In this document: in pieces, positions 51,155 through 60,788 of the stretch | Layout of the letters: the number at the start of each line of letters is the position of its first letter | Numbering within the stretch: the stretch's first letter is position 1 | Source of the DNA: an uncultured Bacteroidales bacterium | GTDB lineage: Bacteria > Bacteroidota > Bacteroidia > Bacteroidales > Bacteroidaceae | Direction of reading: 5' to 3' | DNA: 64,000 bases | Assembly (NCBI GenBank): GCA_945787885.1 | Contig: CALZJF010000001.1 | Span: forward strand, 1-64,000 | Program-made: the position numbers and the translations under genes | The notes under the pieces: generated by a model | What the model saw: only the letters and a program-made list of their open reading frames with translations | What the model was told of the DNA's origin: nothing | Databases searched by the model: none

Positions 51155-52666
51155 CTATTCAGGGAGCGTCACGCGGAAGAGAGGGCTATCCGTATGCTCG
51201 CGACGGAGGATTTCCTTCATGCGAGCCACGATTTCGGGATGCTGCGCTGAGACATCGTGGTCTTCGTGGAGGTCGGCAGCAAGATTGTAGAGCCTGCACT
51301 GCCCTTTCTGCACTACCATTTTCCAATCGCCCATGCGGAGGCCCATCATGTCCGTCTCTGCAAATTCCCAATACAGGCTTTCGTGCGTCGGCTGCGTGCC
51401 CTCGCCCGTCAGCGTGGGATAGAAGGAGATGCCATCGAAATAGTCGGTCGGGAGCGAACGGCTGCGATAGCGTTCGGCATAACGGTCGATGCCGGCAATG
51501 TCGCAGAATGTAGGCATCAGATCATAGAATGCCAGCTGATGATTGCTCACGGTGCCCGCCTTCACCTTTGCAGGCCATCTGACGATGAAGGGGATGCGGA
51601 TGCCGCCCTCATACGTGCTGCGCTTAATGCCCCGCAGCAGTCCGTCGCGATTGAAGAAATTGGGGTCTGCCCCGCCCTCCTCGTGCGGCCCGTTGTCAGA
51701 GGTAAAGATGAGGACGGTGTTTTCAGCGAGGCCCTTCTCCTCCAGTTTGTCCATAATCTCCCCCACCTGCACATCAAGGCGTGAAATCATGCCGGCAAAT
51801 TCCGCATGGCCGCAGTCGGTGGGGTTATAGCGCGAGCCCTCCGAGCCTGCATACGTTCGCTCGCCCGTAGTGAAACGCTGCTTGTATCGCTGAAGAATCG
51901 AGTCGTCGGGCTGTGCCAGTTCGGCGTGCGGGAGGGTGTAGGTGAAGATACCCAAGAAGGGCTGGTCGGGACGCTGGGCATCGAGCCATTCGAGCGCACG
52001 GCGATGAATGAGGTCGGCGGAGTATTGCGTGCGGCGTTTATAGTCAGCGCCGTACATCGGCCAGCAGGTGTTGGCTTCGAGGACCTCGCGCCGCACGCGG
52101 GTGTCGCCGCTGCTGCGGCTATAGACATTCAGAAAATTCGGGTAGTACAGATGCGCCTGAAACTGGCAGATATAGCCATAGAACTCGTCGATGCCTCGCG
52201 CCTCGGGCGTGGAGACGGAGCCTTCGTAGCCTCCTGCCCATTTGCCGAAAAGCCCGGTGGTGTAGCCATTATCCTTGAATATCTCGGGCAGGACCACGTG
52301 TGCCGTGTCGTATGGCTCCTGCCCCACGATGCGATAGTCCGCGTTTTCGCCATAGCGCACCTCGCCGCTCCAATGCTCCTTGTTGCCGCGCACATGGGTG
52401 TGCCCCGTGTGCTGCCCCGTCATGAAGCAGGCGCGCGAGGGAGCTGACACGGGGCTGCCGGCATAAGCCTGCGTGAAAAGCATTCCTTCCGCGGCAAGGC
52501 GGTCGATATGAGGGGTGTCGATGAGCCGCTGGCCATAGCAGGCGAGGTCGCCATAGCCCATGTCGTCACACATTATATATATAATATTAGGGCGGCTCTG
52601 GGCTTCTGCCGACTGGGCAGAGAGGGCGATGCTGCCCAGGAGGAGGGAGGTGGGGAGGATTTTCAT
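51155..52666 (-). CDS. Secreted sulfatase (serine-type active site)
   Basis: 503 aa. Signal peptide MKILPTSLLLGSIALSAQSA. Alkaline-phosphatase fold: PNIIYIMCDDMGYGDLACYG with metal-binding Asp34/Asp35, the sulfatase signature SAPSRACFMTGQ (Ser74 is the residue to be converted to formylglycine), IFTSDNGPHEEGGADP and TYEGGIRIPFIVRWP. It hydrolyses sulfate esters, probably on host or dietary glycans, in the periplasm. The Ser-type motif needs an anaerobic radical-SAM maturase, not seen in this window. The specific glycan cannot be read from sequence. Confidence 0.93.
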   Translation of the reverse strand: MKILPTSLLLGSIALSAQSAEAQSRPNIIYIMCDDMGYGDLACYGQRLIDTPHIDRLAAEGMLFTQAYAGSPVSAPSRACFMTGQHTGHTHVRGNKEHWSGEVRYGENADYRIVGQEPYDTAHVVLPEIFKDNGYTTGLFGKWAGGYEGSVSTPEARGIDEFYGYICQFQAHLYYPNFLNVYSRSSGDTRVRREVLEANTCWPMYGADYKRRTQYSADLIHRRALEWLDAQRPDQPFLGIFTYTLPHAELAQPDDSILQRYKQRFTTGERTYAGSEGSRYNPTDCGHAEFAGMISRLDVQVGEIMDKLEEKGLAENTVLIFTSDNGPHEEGGADPNFFNRDGLLRGIKRSTYEGGIRIPFIVRWPAKVKAGTVSNHQLAFYDLMPTFCDIAGIDRYAERYRSRSLPTDYFDGISFYPTLTGEGTQPTHESLYWEFAETDMMGLRMGDWKMVVQKGQCRLYNLAADLHEDHDVSAQHPEIVARMKEILRREHTDSPLFRVTLPE

Positions 52667-52692
52667 GGTGAAGTTTTTTTGAATGACACTTG

Positions 52693-52700
52693 CAAAGTTA
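52693..52700 (-). promoter_or_regulatory. -7 box TAACTTTG of the sulfatase gene
   Basis: Minus strand TAACTTTG 27 nt upstream of the ATG. The rest of the 52667-53031 gap shows no gene and no clear groS promoter. Confidence 0.5.
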
Positions 52701-53031
52701 CGTCATTTGGCGTGTCTGAGCAACGGGAAAGGGAGTTTTTAGCTGAAAGAACCGCATTTACGCCGCCTGACTGCACTGACGATTCCTGCATATCATAAGC
52801 GCACACGGGAAAAAGAGGAAGAATTGTCAGGAAAGAGGCGAGGATTCTGTGACAACTTGTCAGTATTGAAGCAGCCGCCCCCTCGTTGGCACTCCATTTG
52901 CTGACCTTCAAGGCGTAAAGACAAGGCAATGCTGCACAAGGGGCTCCCCGCAAAGGGGAAAGCAATCCGCCCCGCCATGCGGAAGATGCCTGCTACACGC
53001 CAAAAAAACAACAAAAATAACTATCACCACA

Positions 53032-53304
53032 ATGAAACTTACACCGCTTGCAGACCGCGTCATCATTAAACCCGCTCCTGCAGAAGAAAAGACCGTCGGT
53101 GGCATCATCATCCCCGACACCGCTAAGGAAAAACCCCTGAAAGGCACTGTCATCGCCGTGGGCAAAGGCACGAAAGACGAAGAGATGGTGCTCCAGGAAG
53201 GGCACGAAGTGCTCTACGGAAAATATTCTGGCACGGAGGTGGAACTCGAAGGTGAGAAATACCTCATCATGCACCAGAAGGATGTACTCGCCATCCTCGG
53301 ATAA
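53032..53304 (+). CDS. groS: Co-chaperonin GroES
   Basis: 90 aa: [20 protein letters not shown], then [59 protein letters not shown]. The mobile loop ([15 protein letters not shown]) and roof region are intact and the length is typical. It caps the GroEL cavity during ATP-driven folding. It is followed after 70 bp by groL in the usual operon. Confidence 0.97.
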   Translation: MKLTPLADRVIIKPAPAEEKTVGGIIIPDTAKEKPLKGTVIAVGKGTKDEEMVLQEGHEVLYGKYSGTEVELEGEKYLIMHQKDVLAILG

Positions 53305-53350
53305 TCTCCACAGACAATTCCCAAACCTACGAGCGAAGACTAACTCCTAA

Positions 53351-55012
<1,662 letters not shown>

Positions 55013-55050
55013 GCTGACTGCCGGCGAATAGTCGGACACGATAATAGCGG

Positions 55051-55097
55051 GCGTGCGCGGAAAGGAATGTCATCACTTTCCGGCGCACGCTCTTTTC
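55051..55097 (+). terminator. Terminator of groS-groL
   Basis: Stem GCGTGCGCGGAAAG / CTTTCCGGCGCACGC (one bulge) followed by TCTTTTC, 39 nt after the groL stop. Confidence 0.8.
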
Positions 55098-55187
55098 GTT
55101 CTGTCGGCATTTTTAGTTGTTTTGCCATATTTATAATACATTTCGGAAGCATCATCGCGAAGAAAGACGAAAAAAGTGGGAGATTTT

Positions 55188-55219
55188 CTTGCGGCAAACG
55201 CAGAAACGCACTACCTTTG
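55188..55219 (+). promoter_or_regulatory. Promoter of the tRNA-Lys pair
   Basis: CTTG 55188-55191 (-33), 20-nt spacer, TACCTTTG 55212-55219 (-7), 32 nt before the first tRNA. Confidence 0.7.
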
Positions 55220-55251
55220 CACTCGCAATTGAGAAATTCAAGCCTTTACAT

Positions 55252-55327
55252 GCACTCTTAGCTCAGTTGGTAGAGCAACTGACTCTTAATCAGTGGGTCC
55301 AGGGTTCGAACCCCTGAGAGTGTACCA
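55252..55327 (+). tRNA. tRNA-Lys (CTT), copy 1, CCA encoded
   Basis: Acceptor GCACTCT / AGAGTGT (terminal G-U pair), D arm GCTCAGTTGGTAGAGC, anticodon stem ACTGA...TCAGT with loop CTCTTAA (anticodon CTT), T arm CAGGGTTCGAACCCCTG. Discriminator A and genomic CCA (55325-55327). Confidence 0.96.
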
Positions 55328-55385
55328 AGGCAGCGCGGAACTATTCCCGATGCTGTACGACTTGAAACATCAATTGCTTCCACTT

Positions 55386-55458
55386 GCACTCTTAGCTCAG
55401 TTGGTAGAGCAACTGACTCTTAATCAGTGGGTCCAGGGTTCGAACCCCTGAGAGTGTA
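55386..55458 (+). tRNA. tRNA-Lys (CTT), copy 2, CCA not encoded
   Basis: Identical 73-nt body to copy 1, but followed by CAAAA instead of CCA, so CCA must be added by the nucleotidyltransferase. 58 bp downstream of copy 1 and probably co-transcribed; a terminator follows. Confidence 0.96.
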
Positions 55459-55466
55459 CAAAACAA

Positions 55467-55499
55467 CCGATAATGGCCATACGCCGTTATCGGTTTTTT
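55467..55499 (+). terminator. Terminator of the tRNA-Lys operon
   Basis: Stem CCGATAATGG / CCGTTATCGG followed by six T (55494-55499). Confidence 0.92.
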
Positions 55500-55527
55500 G
55501 TTGGCTTTTCATGCCGACGCCTAAGAA

Positions 55528-55587
55528 ATCTCCTGTCCCCGATGCCGTCTGCCTGCGATGGGCAGCACTGCATCGGGGACAGGAGAT
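55528..55587. repeat. 18-bp perfect inverted repeat, long hairpin
   Basis: ATCTCCTGTCCCCGATGC (55528-55545) and exact complement (55570-55587), with a nested CTGCC/GGGCAG stem. It lies directly before family A copy 6 in the 55459-55820 gap. Confidence 0.8.
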
Positions 55588-55595
55588 ATTGTTTA

Positions 55596-55784
55596 GGCAG
55601 GTTCTATAAATGAATATTTAACGGAAGATAGTGTTTCTATTTTTCTTGGATATCTTCGCGGCTGTCGTGCCGCAGGTTTTTGTCTTTCACTCAGTTGCGC
55701 AGTCCGCTACGCTCCCTCATGAAAATCAAAAGCCTACGGCACGACAGCCGCGAAGACATTAAAAGCTAACTGACAGAACCCGCC
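55596..55784 (+). mobile_element. Family A miniature element, copy 6 (diverged, 189 bp)
   Basis: Ends GGCAGGTTCTATAAAT and CTGACAGAACCCGCC; TTTA duplicated at 55592-55595 and 55785-55788. The interior is about 85 percent like the other copies by eye. It lies downstream of genes rather than next to a start codon. Confidence 0.85.
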
Positions 55785-55820
55785 TTTACGGAGAAAGAGC
55801 GGGGATGCCGAACGGCAAGG

Positions 55821-57086
55821 CTATGCCGTGGCCTCGCGGCTCTCGCGGAAAAGCAACGTGAAGAGGACGAGGACTACGAGGGCATAGGCAGCAAAGACGA
55901 ACCAACACGTGCGCCAACCTGCGAGCACATCCGTCACGCCTGAATCGAAGACAAAATGGTTCACCACGGCCTGGGCAGAGAGCGTGCCGATGGTGGCACC
56001 GAGGCCGTTCGTCATAATCATGAAGAGGCCCTGCGCTGAGGAACGGATGTCGGTGCTCGTGTGGCGATCGACGAAAAGCGCACCGCTGATGTTGAAGAAA
56101 TCAAACGCCACGCCATAGACGATACAGCTGAGGACGAACATCCATACGCCGGCCCCCGTGTCGCCCATGCCGAAGAGCCCGAAACGCAGGACCCACGCCA
56201 GCATGGCTATCATCATCACACGCTTGATGCCGAAACGTTTCAGGAAGAAGGGTATGAGAAGGATGCAGCAAGTCTCGCTGATTTGACTGATGGAAATCAA
56301 GATGTTGGCATGCTGTGCGCCGAAAGTGTCGGCAAATTCAGGGAGGGAACTGAAACTCGTGATGTAGGGATTAGCGTAGCCATTGGTGATTTGCAGACTG
56401 ACGCCAAGGAGCATGGAGAAGATGAAGAAAACAGCCATGCGCCATTCACGGAAGAGCTTGAAGGCATCGAGCCCCAAAGCCTGCATCCATCCGCCTCCCG
56501 CAGACTGTTTCCCCTTGACGGGGCAGGCAGGCAACATGAGGCTATAGGCTGCGAGGATGAGACTCAGCGCTCCGCTGACGAGGAATTGCCGGCTCGAATC
56601 CTGATAGCCCAGCAAATCCACCGTCATCATCATGACAATGAAGCCCACAGTGCCGAAAACGCGGATGGGCGGAAAGTCCTTCACGATGTCGAGCCCATAG
56701 CGCGTCAAGCCATTGAAGGCCACGGAGTTCGACAGGGCGAGCGTCGGCATGTAGAAAGCCACGGAGAGGGCATAGAGCGCGAAAAGCACGCCAATCTGGA
56801 AACCGGCCTGCAGACCATACCAGCCCGCCGCGAAGAGGAAACCGCCCGCCAGCACATGGCAAAGGCTGAGCAGACGCTGCGCCTGCACCCAACGGTCAGC
56901 CACAATGCCCATAACGCCTGGCATCACCAGTGAAACAATGCCTTGGACGGCATAAAACCATCCGATGATGTCGCCGTAGCCATTCTTCGCCAGGAACGTA
57001 CCCATGCTGGTCAGGTAAGCACCCCATACGGCGAACTCCAGAAAGTTCATCACCGTGAGGCGGGATTTCAATACAATGTTATTCAT
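55821..57086 (-). CDS. Nucleoside permease, MFS (NupG/XapB family)
   Basis: 421 aa with 12 predicted membrane segments. Family features: N-terminal RLTVMNFLEFAVWGAYLTSM and GTFLAKNG, GVMGIVADRWVQAQRLLSLC, YMPTLALSNSVAFN, DFPPIRVFGTVGFIVMM and FFNISGALFVDRHTSTDIRS with SAQGLFMIMTNGLGA. It imports nucleosides with protons across the inner membrane. The start codon (57084-57086) lies 2 bp from a composite repeat element, so its 5' region is transposon-derived. Single gene. The exact nucleoside range is unknown. Confidence 0.9.
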   Translation of the reverse strand: MNNIVLKSRLTVMNFLEFAVWGAYLTSMGTFLAKNGYGDIIGWFYAVQGIVSLVMPGVMGIVADRWVQAQRLLSLCHVLAGGFLFAAGWYGLQAGFQIGVLFALYALSVAFYMPTLALSNSVAFNGLTRYGLDIVKDFPPIRVFGTVGFIVMMMTVDLLGYQDSSRQFLVSGALSLILAAYSLMLPACPVKGKQSAGGGWMQALGLDAFKLFREWRMAVFFIFSMLLGVSLQITNGYANPYITSFSSLPEFADTFGAQHANILISISQISETCCILLIPFFLKRFGIKRVMMIAMLAWVLRFGLFGMGDTGAGVWMFVLSCIVYGVAFDFFNISGALFVDRHTSTDIRSSAQGLFMIMTNGLGATIGTLSAQAVVNHFVFDSGVTDVLAGWRTCWFVFAAYALVVLVLFTLLFRESREATA

Positions 57087-57088
57087 AA

Positions 57089-57470
57089 GTAGGTAATAAA
57101 AATTATTTTACGATAGATATAGTAGGCGACTATTATGGATTGTATGTTAGAACCCTCTCTTTGGCGCATCTTTTAGCCTTGAAAAACGTCACATAGCACG
57201 CGCTATGCTCCTTTTTTTCAAGACTAAAACCTGCATCCAAATAGAATTCTAACATAAAAGGTAGGTTCTATAAATTAGTTTTCAATGTAAGGCAGTGTTT
57301 CTGTTTTACTTGGATGTCTTCACGCCTCTCGCACCGTATCTTTTTGTCTTTCATTCAGTCACGTAGCCCGCTACGCTCCCTCGTGAAAAACAAAAACCTA
57401 CGGCACGATAGTCGCAAATACATCGCAAGCTAATTGATAGAACCTACCAAAAATCATTTTCATTACCTAC
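57089..57470 (-). mobile_element. Family B element, copy 3, interrupted by a family A element
   Basis: Outer ends GTAGGTAATAAAAATTATTT and AATCATTTTCATTACCTAC flank a body matching 17461-17628. At 57260-57448 it is split by family A copy 7. TAA is found on both outer flanks (57086-57088, 57471-57473). It fills the first part of the 57087-58077 gap. Confidence 0.88.
57260..57448 (-). mobile_element. Family A miniature element, copy 7 (189 bp), nested in family B
   Basis: Complete element with AAAA duplicated on both sides (57256-57259 and 57449-57452), inserted into the right part of family B copy 3. This gives the order of insertion. Confidence 0.92.
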
Positions 57471-57792
57471 TAAAAGGAGAAGTTTTGATTTTTTTGAGGA
57501 AAATTTGCGGTCGCAAAATTATACTTTCTCCTTCTTTTACACAAGAAATACGCGGGAAAACAGGGAGGCAAGCGCAAAAACGCCGCTCGTTTTTCCGAAT
57601 ATCTCCCTGCTTTTCATCGACGGACTTGGGGCAAAAGCGCATTTTCCGCCTGCGGCGTGAGGGCACTCCTGACGTCCGCCTTCGCGCCACAATCATTCTT
57701 GCCCTACTCCATTCAAATAATTTCCATCAAGCAGGCAGAGAAGAATCCGTTTATTGGCAAGCTGCCTGAGTTCCACGCCGCATTCCGCCCAA

Positions 57793-57872
57793 GAGTGACC
57801 ATTTTGAAGCGAAAAATGGCCATTTTCCGGGGGCAATACAATCACTTGGAGGGGCGAAAATGATGACTTGGG
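57793..57872 (+). repeat. Degenerate GGGGCGAAAATG-type 21-22-bp repeats
   Basis: GTGACCATTTTGAAGCGAAA, AATGGCCATTTTCCGGGGGC and GGAGGGGCGAAAATGATGAC form about four decayed units of the same family seen at 6058 and 50610. Confidence 0.55.
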
Positions 57873-58050
57873 AAGCGGGAGCCCTGACGAAGGATTGAGA
57901 ACCACGGATTTCCCACACAGCCGCAAACCATTTCCTGCGACTTACCCACCTACTTATTTTTGCTTAACGCCGTCTGCAAAGCACCCCTTTGCCGACGCAT
58001 CTTCAAGAATATAATCAAAAAAAACATAGGATATTTTTGCCACAAATTCG

Positions 58051-58058
58051 TAAATTTG
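58051..58058 (+). promoter_or_regulatory. -7 box TAAATTTG of mutS2
   Basis: TAAATTTG at 58051-58058, only 19 nt from the ATG at 58078, implying a very short leader; -33 not clear. Confidence 0.5.
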
Positions 58059-58077
58059 CACGCAAAAGCAAAATTCA

Positions 58078-60678
58078 ATGACGTACCCAGATAATATAGA
58101 ACGAAAAATCGGATTCTCCGATATACGCACCCTGCTGAAAGGCCGCTGCATGTCCACATTGGGCACAGAATGGGTGGACAGCCGGGTACAATTCTCGGAC
58201 GACTATGAGAGCGTCACGGAAACACTGGCACAAGCCCGCGATTTCATGCGCTTCATGGAAGTGGAGGAAGATGTGTATGAAGAGAATTTCTATGATGTGC
58301 GCCAACCGCTGTTGCGCATACGCCCCGAACGCACCTACATGGAGGAGCTCGACCTCTTCGACCTGAAGCGCTCCCTCCAGACAGTGGTCAGCCTCGTCGA
58401 GTTCCTGCGCAAGACTTCCGCTGAAGACGCTACCACCCCGCATACCGACGAGGCGCAGCCCGCACCGCGATACCCCGCCCTCTACCGCATGACCGAGGGA
58501 GTGGAATGCTTCCCGGAAATCATACGGCGCATTGACGCGGTGCTGAACAAATACGGAAAAATCAAAGACACCGCCTCGCCCGACCTCCTCTCCATACGCC
58601 ATAGCATCGAGGTGACGGCACGCGGCATCAGCCATTCATTGCGCAGCATCATCAACGTAGCACAACAGGAGGGCTACATAGACCGCGATGTCAGTCCGAC
58701 CATGCGCGACGGACGCCTCGTCATACCCGTAGCTCCCTCGCTGAAGCGCAAAATCAAGGGCATCATCCACGATGAAAGCGCAACGGGAAAGACCGTCTTC
58801 ATAGAGCCTACGGAAGTGGTGGAAGCCAACAATCGCATCCGCGAGCTGAAAGCTGCCGAGAAACGCGAGACGATACGCATTCTTCAGGAGCTTTCCAGCC
58901 AGATTCGTCCGCACGTGTCGGACATGATGGCCTCGCTGCAGTTCCTCGCCCACATTGACTATCTGCGCGCTCTTGCCACCTTCTCTGCCAATTTCAACGC
59001 CATCGTCCCCCAGCTCACTGACCATCCCCACCTCGACTGGGTGCAGGCGCGCCATCCGCTCCTCCAGCAGAGCCTGGAACGCCATGGCAAGAAGATGACT
59101 CCCCTCGACATTTCCCTGCGCGGAAAGGCACGCATCCTCATCATTTCCGGTCCGAATGCGGGCGGAAAGTCAGTGTGCCTGAAGACCATCGGCCTGCTGC
59201 AATACATGTTGCAATGCGGCATGCCCATCCCCGTCCGCGAAAATTCCACGGCCGGACTCTTCCACGACATCATGATCGACATCGGCGATGAGCAAAGCAT
59301 TGAGGACGACCTCTCCACCTATTCCTCCCATCTGCTGAACATGAAGATGATGATGAAGCATAGCTCTGGCCGATCGCTCCTGCTCATTGACGAATTTGGC
59401 GGCGGCACGGAACCGCAGATTGGCGGCGCACTGGCAGAAGCCATGCTCCACAAATTCGTGGAGCGCGGGGCATACGGCGTCATCACCACCCACTATCAAA
59501 ACCTCAAGCACTATGCTGACGACTGCGAACAAGTGGTGAACGGCGCCATGCTCTACGACCGCGCCCAGATGCAACCCCTATTCGTGCTGCAAATCGGCAA
59601 TCCCGGCAGCTCGTTCGCCGTAGAGATAGCCCGCAACATCGGCCTGCCCGAAGACGTCATCGCCTATGCCTCCGACTTGGTGGGCAAAGACTACGTGATG
59701 AGCGACAAATACTTGCAAGACATCGTCCGCGACAAGGTATATTGGGAGAACAAGCGCCAGAAGATTCGCCAGCGCGAGAAGCAGCTCGAACAGACCATCG
59801 CCTCCTACGAAGAACAGCTGTCAAGCATTTCCCAGGAGAAACGCCAAGTGCTCTCTGGAGCGCGCGAAGAGGCGCAACGCCTGATTCAGGAATCGAACGC
59901 CCTCATCGAAAATACCATCCGCACCATCCGCGAAAGTCAGGCCGAGCGCGAGCGCACACTGGAGGCCCGAAAGGAGTTGCAAGAGTTTCGCGAGAGCGTT
60001 CAGGCTGCCGAGAAGGCAAAGCCCGACGATGAAATCACGCGCAAGATGGAGAAAATCCGCCGGCGCCAGGAACGCAAGAAGGAGGGCAAGCGCGCCGTGG
60101 GCAATCTCATGACCTCGCTGGGCGGACTGGGCAGCGGCAGCGGACTGAGCGGCACTCTTGCCAACCTGCGCGACCATGCCTCGCAGCAAGAAGCCCTGGC
60201 ACGCCAGCCCATCACAGTGGGATGCTGGGTGAGAATCAAGGGGCAGAACACGGTGGGACGCGTAGAGGTGGTGCAGCCGAAGGTGGCACGCGTGCTCTTC
60301 GGCGTGATGAACACGATGGTTCCCCTCTCGCGACTGGAAGTGGCGACACCGCCCGATACCAAGAAGCCCGCCACACAGGTCAGCTCGTTCGTGGGAAAGG
60401 AGACGCGCGACCAAGTGTATGAGAAGAAACTCCATTTCCGCCCTGAAATCGACCTGCGCGGCATGCGCGGCGAAGAGGCCCTGACGGCTGTGAAATACTT
60501 CATCGACGATGCCATCCTGCTGGCACAGAGCCGCGTACGCATCTTGCACGGAACAGGAACGGGCGCACTCCGCACGCTCATCCGCCAATATCTCAACACG
60601 GTGACTGGCGTGAAGAACTATCACGACGAGCATGTGCAGTTCGGCGGCGCGGGCATCACGGTAGTGGAACTGGAATAA
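58078..60678 (+). CDS. mutS2: MutS2 family protein (endonuclease / ribosome-rescue ATPase)
   Basis: 866 aa. Clamp/lever helices (about 1-330) lead to the MutS ATPase: Walker A ISGPNAGGKSVCLKTIGLLQ, Walker B LLLIDEFGGGTEPQIGGALA, and the ITTHYQNLKHYAD stretch. A long coiled coil (about 550-670, KRQKIRQREKQLEQTIASYE) and a KOW-like segment (VGCWVRIKGQNTVGRVEVV) precede the C-terminal Smr domain (EIDLRGMRGEEALTAVKYFI, RILHGTGTGALR). MutS2 suppresses homologous recombination and/or splits collided ribosomes. Length is slightly above the usual about 780 aa because of the coiled coil and linker. Single gene. Confidence 0.94.
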   Translation: MTYPDNIERKIGFSDIRTLLKGRCMSTLGTEWVDSRVQFSDDYESVTETLAQARDFMRFMEVEEDVYEENFYDVRQPLLRIRPERTYMEELDLFDLKRSLQTVVSLVEFLRKTSAEDATTPHTDEAQPAPRYPALYRMTEGVECFPEIIRRIDAVLNKYGKIKDTASPDLLSIRHSIEVTARGISHSLRSIINVAQQEGYIDRDVSPTMRDGRLVIPVAPSLKRKIKGIIHDESATGKTVFIEPTEVVEANNRIRELKAAEKRETIRILQELSSQIRPHVSDMMASLQFLAHIDYLRALATFSANFNAIVPQLTDHPHLDWVQARHPLLQQSLERHGKKMTPLDISLRGKARILIISGPNAGGKSVCLKTIGLLQYMLQCGMPIPVRENSTAGLFHDIMIDIGDEQSIEDDLSTYSSHLLNMKMMMKHSSGRSLLLIDEFGGGTEPQIGGALAEAMLHKFVERGAYGVITTHYQNLKHYADDCEQVVNGAMLYDRAQMQPLFVLQIGNPGSSFAVEIARNIGLPEDVIAYASDLVGKDYVMSDKYLQDIVRDKVYWENKRQKIRQREKQLEQTIASYEEQLSSISQEKRQVLSGAREEAQRLIQESNALIENTIRTIRESQAERERTLEARKELQEFRESVQAAEKAKPDDEITRKMEKIRRRQERKKEGKRAVGNLMTSLGGLGSGSGLSGTLANLRDHASQQEALARQPITVGCWVRIKGQNTVGRVEVVQPKVARVLFGVMNTMVPLSRLEVATPPDTKKPATQVSSFVGKETRDQVYEKKLHFRPEIDLRGMRGEEALTAVKYFIDDAILLAQSRVRILHGTGTGALRTLIRQYLNTVTGVKNYHDEHVQFGGAGITVVELE

Positions 60679-60698
60679 AAGAACGGGCAAGCAGGCAA

Positions 60699-60742
60699 GT
60701 AGGTAAAGGTAGATGGGAATCATGATGGCTTTCATCACCTAC
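60699..60742. mobile_element. Family B remnant (44 bp)
   Basis: GTAGGTAAAGG ... TTCATCACCTAC keeps only the two ends of a family B element, 46 bp upstream of the SulP gene start. Confidence 0.5.
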
Positions 60743-60788
60743 TTACCTCCCCCCGACGCTATACAGACTTAACCTAAATGATATATTT

